A program made the translations under genes and the position numbers. This document shows positions 1 to 6,775 of a stretch of DNA of 13,499 nt, piece by piece; the stretch's first letter is position 1, and each line of letters begins with the position of its first letter. Source of the DNA: Candidatus Jorgensenbacteria bacterium GWA1_54_12 (GTDB lineage Bacteria; Patescibacteriota; Minisyncoccia; UBA6257; GWB1-50-10); contig MFKH01000009.1 of the NCBI GenBank assembly GCA_001779505.1, forward strand, positions 7,962 through 21,460, given 5' to 3'. The notes below the pieces were generated by a model that ran no database searches, had not been told where the DNA came from, and was given only the letters and a program-made list of their open reading frames with translations.

Positions 1-634
1 GCTTTACGAAGCGCTTGAAGCGGAGCTCGGCGCGCGCGGCATCGGCGCGCGGGCGGGGGACGAGGGAGGGTTTGCTCCAAATATAGCCGACCCCATCATG
101 CCGCTTGAACTCATCGCCGCCGCGGCAGTGCGTGCCGGAGAAGAAATAGACATCGGCCTGGATGCGGCGGCAAATGCCGTTTCGGAGTCGGCGTGGGAAC
201 GCGAAAAGATATTTACCGGAATGGCGGCGCGATACCCCCTCATATACCTTGAAGACCCGTGCAAGGAAGACGAATTTGTTGAATTCGCAGGATTGAAGCG
301 GCGCCTGAAAGGAGTCACGATTGTCGGGGACGACCTCACGACGACAAATCTCGCGCGCATGGAACGCGCGCGGAAGGAGGGGAGCATCGGCGCGCTTATC
401 GTGAAACCGAATCAGATCGGAACGGTTGAAGAAACCCTGAACGTGGTAACGAAGGCGCAGGAATGGGGGTGGGGCGTGTACGTGTCGCACCGGAGCGGCG
501 AAACACGCGATGATTTTATTGCCGATTTGGCGTATGGATGCGGGGCGGACGGCATAAAACTCGGCACCCCGTCGCAAGGGGAGCGCTTGGCAAAATACGA
601 ACGGTTGCTTACGATAACAGTATATGAAGAATGA
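1..634 (+). CDS. eno: Enolase, C-terminal part (5' end outside window)
   Basis: Partial phosphopyruvate hydratase, which interconverts 2-phosphoglycerate and phosphoenolpyruvate in glycolysis. The window opens inside the gene; the readable frame begins at base 2. Visible enolase landmarks in order are GDEGGFAPN, the Mg-binding GLDAAAN segment, YLEDP, VGDDLTTTN, the lysine loop IVKPNQIGT, and SHRSGETRDDFIADLAYG. Together these cover the metal-binding acids and catalytic lysine of the TIM-barrel domain, so the visible part looks functional. The C-terminus ends normally with AKYERLL plus a short tail. The stop TGA overlaps the start of hisS by 11 nt (624-634), so the two genes are probably translationally coupled. 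The N-terminal domain cannot be assessed here. Confidence 0.97.
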   Translation, partial: LYEALEAELGARGIGARAGDEGGFAPNIADPIMPLELIAAAAVRAGEEIDIGLDAAANAVSESAWEREKIFTGMAARYPLIYLEDPCKEDEFVEFAGLKRRLKGVTIVGDDLTTTNLARMERARKEGSIGALIVKPNQIGTVEETLNVVTKAQEWGWGVYVSHRSGETRDDFIADLAYGCGADGIKLGTPSQGERLAKYERLLTITVYEE

Positions 635-1913
635 GGCACTGACATCTCCCGGGGGATTCCGCGATTATCTGCCCGAAGAAGCCGCACAGCGGCGGGGCAT
701 GACGGGAAAAGCCGAGCGCGTTTTCGTGCGCTTTGGTTTTGTGCCGCTTGAAACGCCCGCCGTAGAGCATACCGAGCTCATCGCGGGAGAAGAAGGATTT
801 GCGAAGCAAACGCTGACAATTGAAGGCGGGGCGCTGACGCTCCGTCCCGAACACACATTGCCTCTCGCGCGTGTTATGGCGACGAATCCGGGAATAAAGA
901 AACCGGCGAAGCTTTATCGTATCGGTCCCGTATGGCGCGGCGAGCGCCAGCAGGCGGGGCGCTTCAAAGAATTCATGCAGGCGGACGCGGACATTGTGGG
1001 GAGCAAGAGTGTTCTGGCTGATGTTGAAATTCTCGCGCTTACCTACACGCTTATAAAAGAACTGGGAGTTGCGAATGCCGTTATTTACATAAACCACAGA
1101 AAACTTCTTGATGGACTGCTTAAACTTCTCAAAGTTCCAAAAGCGGAGCAGGGAAACGTATTGCGGGTGCTGGACAAGACGGAGAAAATCGGCTGGGACG
1201 GGGTGCTGAAAGAATTAAAAAAGGCAGGCGTCGGCATGAAAGAAGCGCGTGTCATGAAGTCATTTGTTACCGCTTCAGGAAAACCGGGGAGCGTTCTCCA
1301 AAAACTACAGGAACTTCTGAAGGGGAATGCGGACGGGGAAGCGGCGCTCGCAGAGCTTACCGAAATTGTCGGATATCTGGATACCTTGAAAGTTCCCGGG
1401 CGGGCGTGGCGCATCGTACCCGGCATCATACGCGGCTTGGGCTACTACACGGGATTGGTGTTTGAAGTTGTTGCAAAGGGGCACGAGGATGTGGGGAGCG
1501 TTATGGCAGGCGGCAGATATGACAAGATGGTGGGGAGCATTGGCGGCGCCGACATGCCGGCCGTTGGTGTATCGGTCGGCATTGACCGTCTGCTCGCCGC
1601 GGGCGTGGGAGCGGAGAACAAACTTCCGCAGGGAGTTCTCGTCGTCTCCGACGAAACTACCGTGCGCGACGGGCTTATGTTTGCCGACGAGCTTCGCGCC
1701 GCAGGCGTTTCCGCCGCGCCGTACTTAGGGAAAGACAAAACCATAAAAGGAAAGCTTTCGTATGCAGCCGCCTCGGGCGCGCGCATCGTTGCCATTATCG
1801 GTGCAGAAGAAAAGAAGAACGGCACGGTGACAATACGGGACATGGAAGCACGCTCCCAGGAAACATGTCCGCGCGCGGAAGCGCGTGCGCGCGTGAAGAA
1901 GCGTGTGCTATAA
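624..1913 (+). CDS. hisS: Histidine--tRNA ligase
   Basis: Class II aminoacyl-tRNA synthetase charging tRNA-His, 429 aa, a normal length. Near the N-terminus GGFRDYLPEEA is the usual opening, followed by TPAVEHTEL and LRPEHT. Motif 2 is the segment with YRIGPVWRGERQQAGRFKEF (about residues 98-117). The histidine-specific motif reads RGLGYYTG (about residues 270-277); the family usually has Asp where Gly273 stands (RGLDYYT), a small deviation. Motif 3 is around AVGVSVGIDRLL. An anticodon-binding domain follows and ends with a shortened basic tail. The ATG at 624 overlaps the end of enolase. The last codons run into the -10 box of the next gene (stop TAA at 1911-1913). Confidence 0.96.
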   Translation: MKNEALTSPGGFRDYLPEEAAQRRGMTGKAERVFVRFGFVPLETPAVEHTELIAGEEGFAKQTLTIEGGALTLRPEHTLPLARVMATNPGIKKPAKLYRIGPVWRGERQQAGRFKEFMQADADIVGSKSVLADVEILALTYTLIKELGVANAVIYINHRKLLDGLLKLLKVPKAEQGNVLRVLDKTEKIGWDGVLKELKKAGVGMKEARVMKSFVTASGKPGSVLQKLQELLKGNADGEAALAELTEIVGYLDTLKVPGRAWRIVPGIIRGLGYYTGLVFEVVAKGHEDVGSVMAGGRYDKMVGSIGGADMPAVGVSVGIDRLLAAGVGAENKLPQGVLVVSDETTVRDGLMFADELRAAGVSAAPYLGKDKTIKGKLSYAAASGARIVAIIGAEEKKNGTVTIRDMEARSQETCPRAEARARVKKRVL

Positions 1914-1914
1914 T
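1909..1914 (+). promoter_or_regulatory. Extended -10 box for the DoxX gene (leaderless type)
   Basis: TATAAT preceded by TGC makes an extended -10. It lies across the stop codon of hisS and ends 7 nt before the ATG at 1922, so transcription would start at or next to the start codon. No Shine-Dalgarno sequence is present. The leaderless reading is inference from spacing. Confidence 0.65.
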
Positions 1915-1921
1915 GTAAGAG

Positions 1922-2431
1922 ATGAAGCTTCCAAAGATAAAGTTCAATCTCAATTTCGGGAAACGGGAAACTCTGACGGTTCTCCTTCTCCGCTTTGGCA
2001 TGGGGTGGGTGATGCTCTACTCCGGCATTTCAAAAATCGTAAATCCGTACTGGACGGCCGCGCCATACTTGGAGAGCGCGCATCACATGCAAAGGTTTTT
2101 CTTGTGGCTCGCGTCGCCGGAGAATATCGTGTGGGTTGATTTTATAAACAAGTGGGGAGTGCTCCTTATCGGCATCGCGCTTATCATTGGATTCGCGGTG
2201 CGGTACGCGTCGTGGTTCGGAATACTTGCCATGCTTTTGTACTATCTCCCGGCGCTTGAGTTTCCTTATGTGGCGCTCGGGAAGTGGTTTTTGGTAAGCG
2301 AACACATTATCTTCGCGCTGGTATTCTTTGAGCTTATCGGGACACGGGCAGGAGAGGTATGGGGCGTTGACAGGTTTCTTAAAGACCATCACATCCTTGC
2401 GCGGCGCGTCAAAAAAACAGGGAAAGAGTAA
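1922..2431 (+). CDS. DoxX-family integral membrane protein
   Basis: 169-aa membrane protein resembling the DoxX family, a four-helix group whose biochemical role is poorly settled. After a basic N-terminus come hydrophobic segments at about residues 18-36, 73-92, 95-110 and 123-141, with a charged cytoplasm-like C-terminal tail (RFLKDHHILARRVKKTGKE). The segment LRFGMGWVMLYSGISKI matches the first DoxX helix, where a conserved arginine and a GxxK-like turn are typical. The start at 1922 is supported by the TATAAT 7 nt upstream. The 3' end overlaps the possible beginning of the prmC frame. Function in this organism is unknown. Confidence 0.8.
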   Translation: MKLPKIKFNLNFGKRETLTVLLLRFGMGWVMLYSGISKIVNPYWTAAPYLESAHHMQRFFLWLASPENIVWVDFINKWGVLLIGIALIIGFAVRYASWFGILAMLLYYLPALEFPYVALGKWFLVSEHIIFALVFFELIGTRAGEVWGVDRFLKDHHILARRVKKTGKE

Positions 2432-3104
2432 TAAACCCGAGGCATACGAAACGGGCAATGTCCCGTTTCTTGGAGCCGACATAGACCTCTCACTAAGGCC
2501 TCTTATTCCGCGCCCCGAAACCGAGTTTTGGGTTGAACGCGCGATTGCCGGCATGAAGAAACACGTGCGCGTTCTTGACCTCTTCGCCGGCTCGGGGTGC
2601 ATTGGCATTGCCGTTGCAAAGGCAATACCGGAGGCACACGTTGATTTCGCAGAGATAAATCCTCAATTTACGGAGCAGATTAAAATTAATCTCGCAAAGA
2701 ACGGTATCGAGCCGGAACGGGCCCGCGTGTACGAATCGGACATGTTTGAACAACTTGCCTCGGAAACATATGACTACATCCTCGCAAACCCGCCATATGT
2801 GGCGCCCGGAGAAAAAATAGAAGCAAGCGTGCGCGACTGGGAACCGCACGAGGCGCTCTTTGGCGGAGCAGGCGGCTTGCAGTATGTGAAGCGGACGCTT
2901 ACGGAAGCGCCGCGGCACCTTGCGCCGGGAGGGAAGCTCTACCTGGAATTTTCTCCCCGGCAGAAAGCGGCTCTCTCGCACATTGTGACGCGAGGGGCGC
3001 TTACGTTTTATCGGGACCAGTATCGGCGGTGGCGTTTTGCGATATGGGAAGCAAAAGACGGAACACCGCCTCGTCGCGGAAAAGCGTCCGCGCGTACTCG
3101 ATAA
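2328..3104 (+). CDS. prmC: PrmC/HemK-type protein-glutamine N5 methyltransferase
   Basis: SAM-dependent methyltransferase of the family that methylates the GGQ glutamine of peptide release factors. Visible signatures are RPLIPRPETEFWVE, the SAM-binding loop VLDLFAGSGCIGIAVA, the acidic FAEIN strand end, and the catalytic ANPPY (about residues 153-157 from the first possible start). The start is uncertain: no ATG lies before the conserved core, and in-frame TTG codons occur at 2328, 2367 and 2397, all inside the DoxX gene. An AGGAGAGG at 2350-2357 could serve the TTG at 2367. The N-terminal helical domain is much reduced or divergent. The C-terminal end overlaps the convergent trigger factor gene by 104 bp, and the last roughly 15 residues look like a read-through extension. 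Confidence 0.85.
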   Translation: MSLSGHGQERYGALTGFLKTITSLRGASKKQGKSNKPEAYETGNVPFLGADIDLSLRPLIPRPETEFWVERAIAGMKKHVRVLDLFAGSGCIGIAVAKAIPEAHVDFAEINPQFTEQIKINLAKNGIEPERARVYESDMFEQLASETYDYILANPPYVAPGEKIEASVRDWEPHEALFGGAGGLQYVKRTLTEAPRHLAPGGKLYLEFSPRQKAALSHIVTRGALTFYRDQYRRWRFAIWEAKDGTPPRRGKASARTR

Positions 3105-3864
3105 GGCGCCCCGACGGAATGTCGGGATGGCGCTTTTTCATCGCGTCGGTGTACGCGGCGATGACGCGTTCGTCGGGAGTGATGCGTTCCGCTTCTGCAA
3201 TCGCCTGCATGACAAGCTGGCCCGTAAACTCGCGGGCAATTCGCTCGCGCTCCTCCGCAAAGAACGCTTCTTCCGTCTTTTTTATTTTCTCAAGATAATC
3301 CGCGGGCAATTCGCGCTTTATCCGCTCCACCTCCAAATCAACCGCAAGAGCGGGAAGTTCAAGCCGCGTGTGGGTAATAATGTCATTGAGCGCGGCATCG
3401 CGTTCCTTGAACAACAAAGCAACCCCTTGCTCCGTGGCTTCTTTCCGGAGCCGCTCCACTGCCGCGGCGGCAAGGTGTTTGTAGTCGGGGAGCTTCACGG
3501 CGGGGAAAACGCCAATGCGTATGGAAAAAGAAAGCGGTTCTCCGGGAACAATCTTTTTGCTCGTGATAGTGACTTGCGGCGGGGTCAGGGGGCGGAGCGC
3601 ATGCTCTTTTACAATGCCGCGATAAGCCGCCTCAAGAGCCATATGCACGGCAACTTCCATAACCTGCGCGGCGGGAATGTGCGCGCGAAGCACCTCAAGA
3701 GGAACATGACCTGTGCGGAAACCAGGAGCACTCACGTCTCTTCCCAATTCTTTCAACGCATGTTCTTCGGAGCGTGAAAACGCGTCGGCGGGAATGACGC
3801 CGGTCACGGTAACTTCGCCTTTATGAACGGAAGAAACTTTCACGCGCTCGGAGGCAAGTGCCAT
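3001..3864 (-). CDS. tig: Trigger factor lacking the PPIase domain
   Basis: Ribosome-associated chaperone, 287 aa against about 430 in E. coli. The N-terminal ribosome-binding domain is present (about residues 1-125) with the docking signature APGFRTGHVPLEVLR (residues 46-60; family consensus GFRxGxxP). After VGV-F-A-KLPDYKHL the protein passes directly to the C-terminal helical domain, where LPALAVDLEVERI is typical. No FKBP-like region is visible between them, which explains the length difference. The start chosen is the ATG at 3864-3862; the open frame extends to 4074 but that would run through nth. An extended -10 box on the minus strand lies 7 nt before this ATG. The 3' end overlaps prmC in convergent orientation. 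It is the only minus-strand gene here. Confidence 0.9.
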   Translation of the reverse strand: MALASERVKVSSVHKGEVTVTGVIPADAFSRSEEHALKELGRDVSAPGFRTGHVPLEVLRAHIPAAQVMEVAVHMALEAAYRGIVKEHALRPLTPPQVTITSKKIVPGEPLSFSIRIGVFPAVKLPDYKHLAAAAVERLRKEATEQGVALLFKERDAALNDIITHTRLELPALAVDLEVERIKRELPADYLEKIKKTEEAFFAEERERIAREFTGQLVMQAIAEAERITPDERVIAAYTDAMKKRHPDIPSGRLIEYARTLFRDEAVFRLLLPISQNATADTGPDKT

Positions 3865-3871
3865 GGGGGAC

Positions 3872-3880
3872 ACCTTATCA
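3872..3880 (-). promoter_or_regulatory. Extended -10 box for tig
   Basis: On the minus strand this reads TGATAAGGT (TGn plus a weak -10 hexamer), ending 7 nt before the tig ATG. It is back to back with the nth -10 box. An alternative TATGAT lies slightly upstream, ending 12 nt before the ATG. The hexamer is weak, so the call rests on position. Confidence 0.4.
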
Positions 3881-3886
3881 TATAAT
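3881..3886 (+). promoter_or_regulatory. -10 box for nth (leaderless type)
   Basis: Perfect TATAAT ending 6 nt before the ATG at 3893, with no Shine-Dalgarno sequence between. It decides the nth start, since the open frame itself extends upstream to 3863. No clear -35 is visible 17 nt upstream. Confidence 0.6.
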
Positions 3887-3892
3887 GAATGT

Positions 3893-4540
3893 ATGGACAA
3901 CGAAGCCGAGCGGAAGAGGCGGGCGCGGGCAATGAACCGCGCGCTGAAGCGCATGTTCCCCGAAACCGGCACGGCACTTCGGTACAAAACGCCGTGGCAG
4001 CTCCTCGTCGCGACCATTCTGTCTGCCCAGTGCACCGATAAGAAGGTGAACGAGGTGACAAAAACGCTCTTCAAGAAATACCGCGCACTTAACGACTATG
4101 TGAACGCGTCCCCGAAAGAGTTTGAGGCAGACATAAAACCGACGGGATTTTATCGGAACAAGGCAAAGCATATTTTGGGCGCGGCACGCGCCGTGAAGGA
4201 GCGGTACGGAGGCAAAGTGCCGCAGACGATGAAAGAACTCATAACACTCCCCGGCGTGGCGCGCAAAACGGCGAATGTGGTACAGCAAAACGCGTTCGGC
4301 GCGGTGGAGGGGCTGGCGGTTGATACGCATGTGGAACGCTTCGCGCGCAAGTTCGGGCTCACCGACCACACGGACCCGAAGAAAATAGAACGGGACCTCA
4401 TGGAACTTCTTCCGCGGAGCGAGTGGTTCAGTTTCTCGCACCGTTTGATTGACTACGGCCGCGCATACTGTCCGGCGCGCCCGCACGACTGCGCCACACA
4501 CCCTTTGACGAAGCTGTATCCTCCTGCTACAAATAAGTGA
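3893..4540 (+). CDS. nth: Endonuclease III (DNA glycosylase/AP lyase), incomplete Fe-S motif
   Basis: Base-excision-repair glycosylase of the HhH-GPD superfamily, 215 aa, acting on oxidised pyrimidines. Seen: VATILSAQCTDKKVN near residue 40, the helix-hairpin-helix LPGVARKTANVV (119-130) with the catalytic lysine at 125, and VDTHV with the catalytic aspartate at 144. Classical Nth ends in Cys-x6-Cys-x2-Cys-x5-Cys binding a [4Fe-4S] cluster. Here Cys193 and Cys200 are present, but the third and fourth positions are His203 and Tyr209, so the cluster is probably altered or lost. The start at 3893 is chosen from the TATAAT 6 nt upstream. It is transcribed divergently from tig across 28 bp. Confidence 0.93.
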   Translation: MDNEAERKRRARAMNRALKRMFPETGTALRYKTPWQLLVATILSAQCTDKKVNEVTKTLFKKYRALNDYVNASPKEFEADIKPTGFYRNKAKHILGAARAVKERYGGKVPQTMKELITLPGVARKTANVVQQNAFGAVEGLAVDTHVERFARKFGLTDHTDPKKIERDLMELLPRSEWFSFSHRLIDYGRAYCPARPHDCATHPLTKLYPPATNK

Positions 4541-4556
4541 CGGCGCGGCGACCCTG

Positions 4557-4568
4557 CCTGCCGGCAGG
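4557..4568. repeat. CCTGCCGGCAGG palindrome
   Basis: Perfect 12-bp palindrome in the 63-bp gap between nth and the KH gene, preceded by CCTG so that the motif begins to repeat itself. It has no T-tract on the plus strand. From memory, palindromes of this kind are scattered through many CPR genomes. Its role is unknown. Confidence 0.5.
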
Positions 4569-4603
4569 AAGAAAAAGGTCGGTTAAGCCGAAGATGGAAA
4601 GAC

Positions 4604-4882
4604 ATGGCAGCAGAAGCTGATAAGGAATTCCTCACGAGTCTCGTAAAAGCAATCGTTGACCACCCGGATGAGGTTAGTGTTGAGCGAAAGATTGATGAGA
4701 TGGGAGTGTTGCTGTCGCTTCGCGTCCACCCGATGGATATGGGGCAGGTGGTAGGGCATCAGGGTTCTACGGCAAAAGCGATCCGCACCCTGTTGCGGAT
4801 TGTGGGGGTAAAAAACAACGCACGGGTTAACCTGAAGATTGAGGAGCCCGAGCGGAGCACCGAAGGGCAAAGCGCAGAGTAA
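4604..4882 (+). CDS. khpA: KH-domain RNA-binding protein, KhpA-like
   Basis: Small 92-aa single-KH protein. The core shows VERKIDEMGVLLSLRVHPMD followed by the GxxG loop as VVGHQGSTAKAIRTLL (Gly51-His-Gln-Gly54), which contacts RNA. This matches the KhpA/YlqC family, which in other bacteria pairs with KhpB (Jag) and acts on small RNAs and cell division; whether that applies here is inference. In many genomes khpA sits near rpsP, rimM and trmD; here only trmD follows. No strong Shine-Dalgarno is present (GGAAAG lies just upstream). A rho-independent terminator follows 14 bp after the stop, so the gene ends its own transcript. Confidence 0.87.
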   Translation: MAAEADKEFLTSLVKAIVDHPDEVSVERKIDEMGVLLSLRVHPMDMGQVVGHQGSTAKAIRTLLRIVGVKNNARVNLKIEEPERSTEGQSAE

Positions 4883-4896
4883 GAAACATCCGTATT

Positions 4897-4931
4897 GAAA
4901 AGACCCTTCCCCTAAGGGGTCTTTTCTTTTA
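4897..4931 (+). terminator. Rho-independent terminator after khpA
   Basis: Arms GAAAAGACCC (4897-4906) and GGGTCTTTTC (4917-4926) form a perfect 10-bp stem, with further weak pairing inside the 10-nt loop, followed by TTTTA. The A-rich 5' arm could also serve the opposite strand. trmD starts 11 bp later and therefore needs its own promoter. Confidence 0.85.
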
Positions 4932-4941
4932 CGCTAAAGGC

Positions 4942-5589
4942 ATGACATTTCATATTATTTCCATCTTTCCCGAACTCTTCGGCTCATATCTTGACGCCTC
5001 CCTTATCGGCAAGGCGCGCGCGGAGGGGACAATTGACGTGCGGCTCATAAACCCGCGCGATTTTACAAACGACCCTCACCACGCAGTTGACGACAAACCC
5101 TACGGTGGCGGTCCCGGAATGGTCATGATGGTTGAGCCGATATACCGCGCCGTGCAGTCGGTGAAACGCAAGGCGAGACAGGCGCACGTCATTCTTCTCT
5201 CGCCGCGCGGGAAGGAACTGACGCAGGAAAAGGTGCGGGAGCTCAAGGATAAAAAAGACATCATTCTCATCTGCGGCAGGTACGAAGGTGTTGATGAGCG
5301 CGTGGCGGAGCATATTGCCGACGAAGTGATATCCATTGGGCCGTATGTCGTCTCCGGCGGAGAACTGCCGGCGCTCGTCGTTCTTGAGGCGGTTTCGCGA
5401 TACGTGCCGGGCGTCATCGGAAAAGAAGAATCGCGCGAAGACGTGAAGGGGTCGTATCCCGCCTACACCCGTCCCGAAGCGTTCACGGCGGGGGATGGAA
5501 CATGGAGCGTGCCGGACGTTTTACTTTCGGGAAATCACGCCGATGTCGCCGCGTGGAGGGAAAAACGGCGTTTTGACTTCACAAAGTAA
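4942..5589 (+). CDS. trmD: tRNA (guanine-37-N1)-methyltransferase
   Basis: SPOUT-class methyltransferase that makes m1G37 next to the anticodon and prevents frameshifting, 215 aa (E. coli about 255). Seen: FHIISIFPELF start, DKPYGGGPGMVM, LLSPRGK, the knot motifs ICGRYEGVDERV (110-121) and SIGPYVVSGGELPALVVLEA (131-150), YTRPEAF and SGNHADVAAWR. The family usually has D where Pro134 stands (SIGDYV). The linker with the catalytic aspartate is shortened: ESREDVKGSYPAYTRP keeps an aspartate (167) but drops several residues before YTRP. The only candidate promoter is a poor TACGCT 6 nt before the ATG. The stop lies 10-22 bp before the two possible rpsB starts. Confidence 0.95.
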   Translation: MTFHIISIFPELFGSYLDASLIGKARAEGTIDVRLINPRDFTNDPHHAVDDKPYGGGPGMVMMVEPIYRAVQSVKRKARQAHVILLSPRGKELTQEKVRELKDKKDIILICGRYEGVDERVAEHIADEVISIGPYVVSGGELPALVVLEAVSRYVPGVIGKEESREDVKGSYPAYTRPEAFTAGDGTWSVPDVLLSGNHADVAAWREKRRFDFTK

Positions 5590-5595
5590 GTCGGA

Positions 5596-5601
5596 TACAA
5601 T
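5596..5601 (+). promoter_or_regulatory. -10 box for rpsB
   Basis: TACAAT just after the trmD stop. It overlaps the first possible rpsB ATG (5600) and ends 10 nt before the second (5612), which favours 5612 as the start with almost no leader. Confidence 0.5.
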
Positions 5602-5611
5602 GAGCGCCTAT

Positions 5612-6319
5612 ATGGAAGAAGTCGTTTCAGAAATAGAAAAGAAGCTTGACGAAGCGGCAGTTGAAGAGATGGCCCGGCGGGGCGTGCTTTTTAGCCACAA
5701 GCGTGCACGGGTTCACCCCGGCATGCAGCCGTACATCAGCGCGAACCGGCATGAGGTTGACGTGCTTGATGCCGAGAGTGTTTTGCACAGCGTCGCCCGT
5801 GCCAGCGCATTCATGGCAGAATTGAAACGGAACGGAGGCGTTGTCTTGTGCGTTGGGACAACCGTGCCGGCACAAGAAAGGATGAAGCGTTTCGCGGAGA
5901 ACGCGAAATGGCCGTACGTTACCCACCGGTGGCTCGGCGGGACGCTCACGAACTTTACCGTTATTCGCAAGCGCATTGACCGCTATTTGGAATTGGAGCG
6001 TCAGAATGCCGCCGGCGAATTTAAAAAGCGCACAAAGAAGGAGCAGTCGCTTCTTGCGGATGAAATTGGCAAGATGAAGCAGAAGTTCAGCGGACTCGCG
6101 TCTCTCACAAAGCGCCCGGACGCGCTCTTTGTCATTGACGTGAAAGCGCATGCAGCCGCGCTCCGCGAGGCGGCGCAAGGCGGAGTACCGGTCATCGCAA
6201 TCGTTGACAGCGACGATGACCCCCGAACCGTCGCACACCCTATTATTGCGAACGACCACGCGGTCGGTGCGATTGCGTGGGTCATGGAACGGCTTGAAGC
6301 GGACGTGAAGGGCGTTTAA
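5612..6319 (+). CDS. rpsB: 30S ribosomal protein S2
   Basis: Ribosomal protein S2, 235 aa from this start, assembled late on the 30S head near S1/S21. Seen: GVLFSHKRARVHPGMQPYIS, AFMAELKRNGGVVLCVGTT, the hallmark RWLGGTLTNFTVIRKRI, an inserted coiled segment, RPDALFVIDV, and VPVIAIVDSDDDPRTVAHPI-IANDHA near the C-terminus. An in-frame ATG at 5600 would add MSAY, but it overlaps the only -10 hexamer, so 5612 is preferred. It is followed by tsf, the classical rpsB-tsf pair, whose start comes 9 bp after the stop. Confidence 0.95.
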   Translation: MEEVVSEIEKKLDEAAVEEMARRGVLFSHKRARVHPGMQPYISANRHEVDVLDAESVLHSVARASAFMAELKRNGGVVLCVGTTVPAQERMKRFAENAKWPYVTHRWLGGTLTNFTVIRKRIDRYLELERQNAAGEFKKRTKKEQSLLADEIGKMKQKFSGLASLTKRPDALFVIDVKAHAAALREAAQGGVPVIAIVDSDDDPRTVAHPIIANDHAVGAIAWVMERLEADVKGV

Positions 6320-6322
6320 AAT
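6317..6322 (+). promoter_or_regulatory. -10-like box before tsf
   Basis: TAAAAT covering the rpsB stop codon and ending 6 nt before the tsf ATG. It has the same spacing as the other leaderless-type boxes here. tsf could equally be read from the rpsB transcript. Confidence 0.4.
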
Positions 6323-6328
6323 GTTCGC

Positions 6329-6775
6329 ATGGCGATAAAAGAAGACATACAAAAATTGCGGCTCTTGACCGGAGCCGGAGTTATGGACTGCAAGCGCGCG
6401 CTTGAAGAAGCGGGCGGCGATTTTGAAAAAGCCGAAGCTCTTGTGCGGGAGCGGGGCATTGTCATCGCGGAGAAAAAGGAGGGGCGGAAGACGGGAGCGG
6501 GGCTTTTGAAAACATACATGCACAACAACCGCGTCGGCGTGCTCCTTGAGATACGCGCAGAAACCGACTTTGCCGTCCACTCGGAGCAGTTTCAGGAACT
6601 CTCGCACAATGTAGCGATGCAAATCGCCGCCATGGACCCGAAAAATGTGGATGAACTTATGGAAGAGCCGTATATCAAAGATGCGTCGCTCACGGTGCGC
6701 GACCTCGTGAAACAAACAATGGGCAAGGTGGGGGAGAATATTACGGTTGAGCGTTTCTGCCGCTACGAACTGTAA
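6329..6775 (+). CDS. tsf: Elongation factor Ts, short form
   Basis: Guanine-nucleotide exchange factor for EF-Tu, 148 aa against 283 in E. coli. The N-terminal UBA-like domain carries LRLLTGAGVMDCKRALEEAG and GDFEKAEALVRERG (residues 10-43). The exchange signature is RAETDFAVHSEQFQEL (76-91), where TDF inserts at the EF-Tu nucleotide pocket. The end GKVGENITVERF is the usual C-terminus of the core. Only one core subdomain is present, with no second repeat or C-terminal module, comparable to the short Thermus-type EF-Ts but smaller still. The stop codon overlaps the next start by one base (TAATG). Confidence 0.94.
   Translation: MAIKEDIQKLRLLTGAGVMDCKRALEEAGGDFEKAEALVRERGIVIAEKKEGRKTGAGLLKTYMHNNRVGVLLEIRAETDFAVHSEQFQELSHNVAMQIAAMDPKNVDELMEEPYIKDASLTVRDLVKQTMGKVGENITVERFCRYEL

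Noticed and set aside
5627..6715. Long minus-strand frame of 362 aa opposite rpsB and tsf
   Set aside because: It lies opposite two clear ribosomal and elongation factor genes and shows no recognisable domain.
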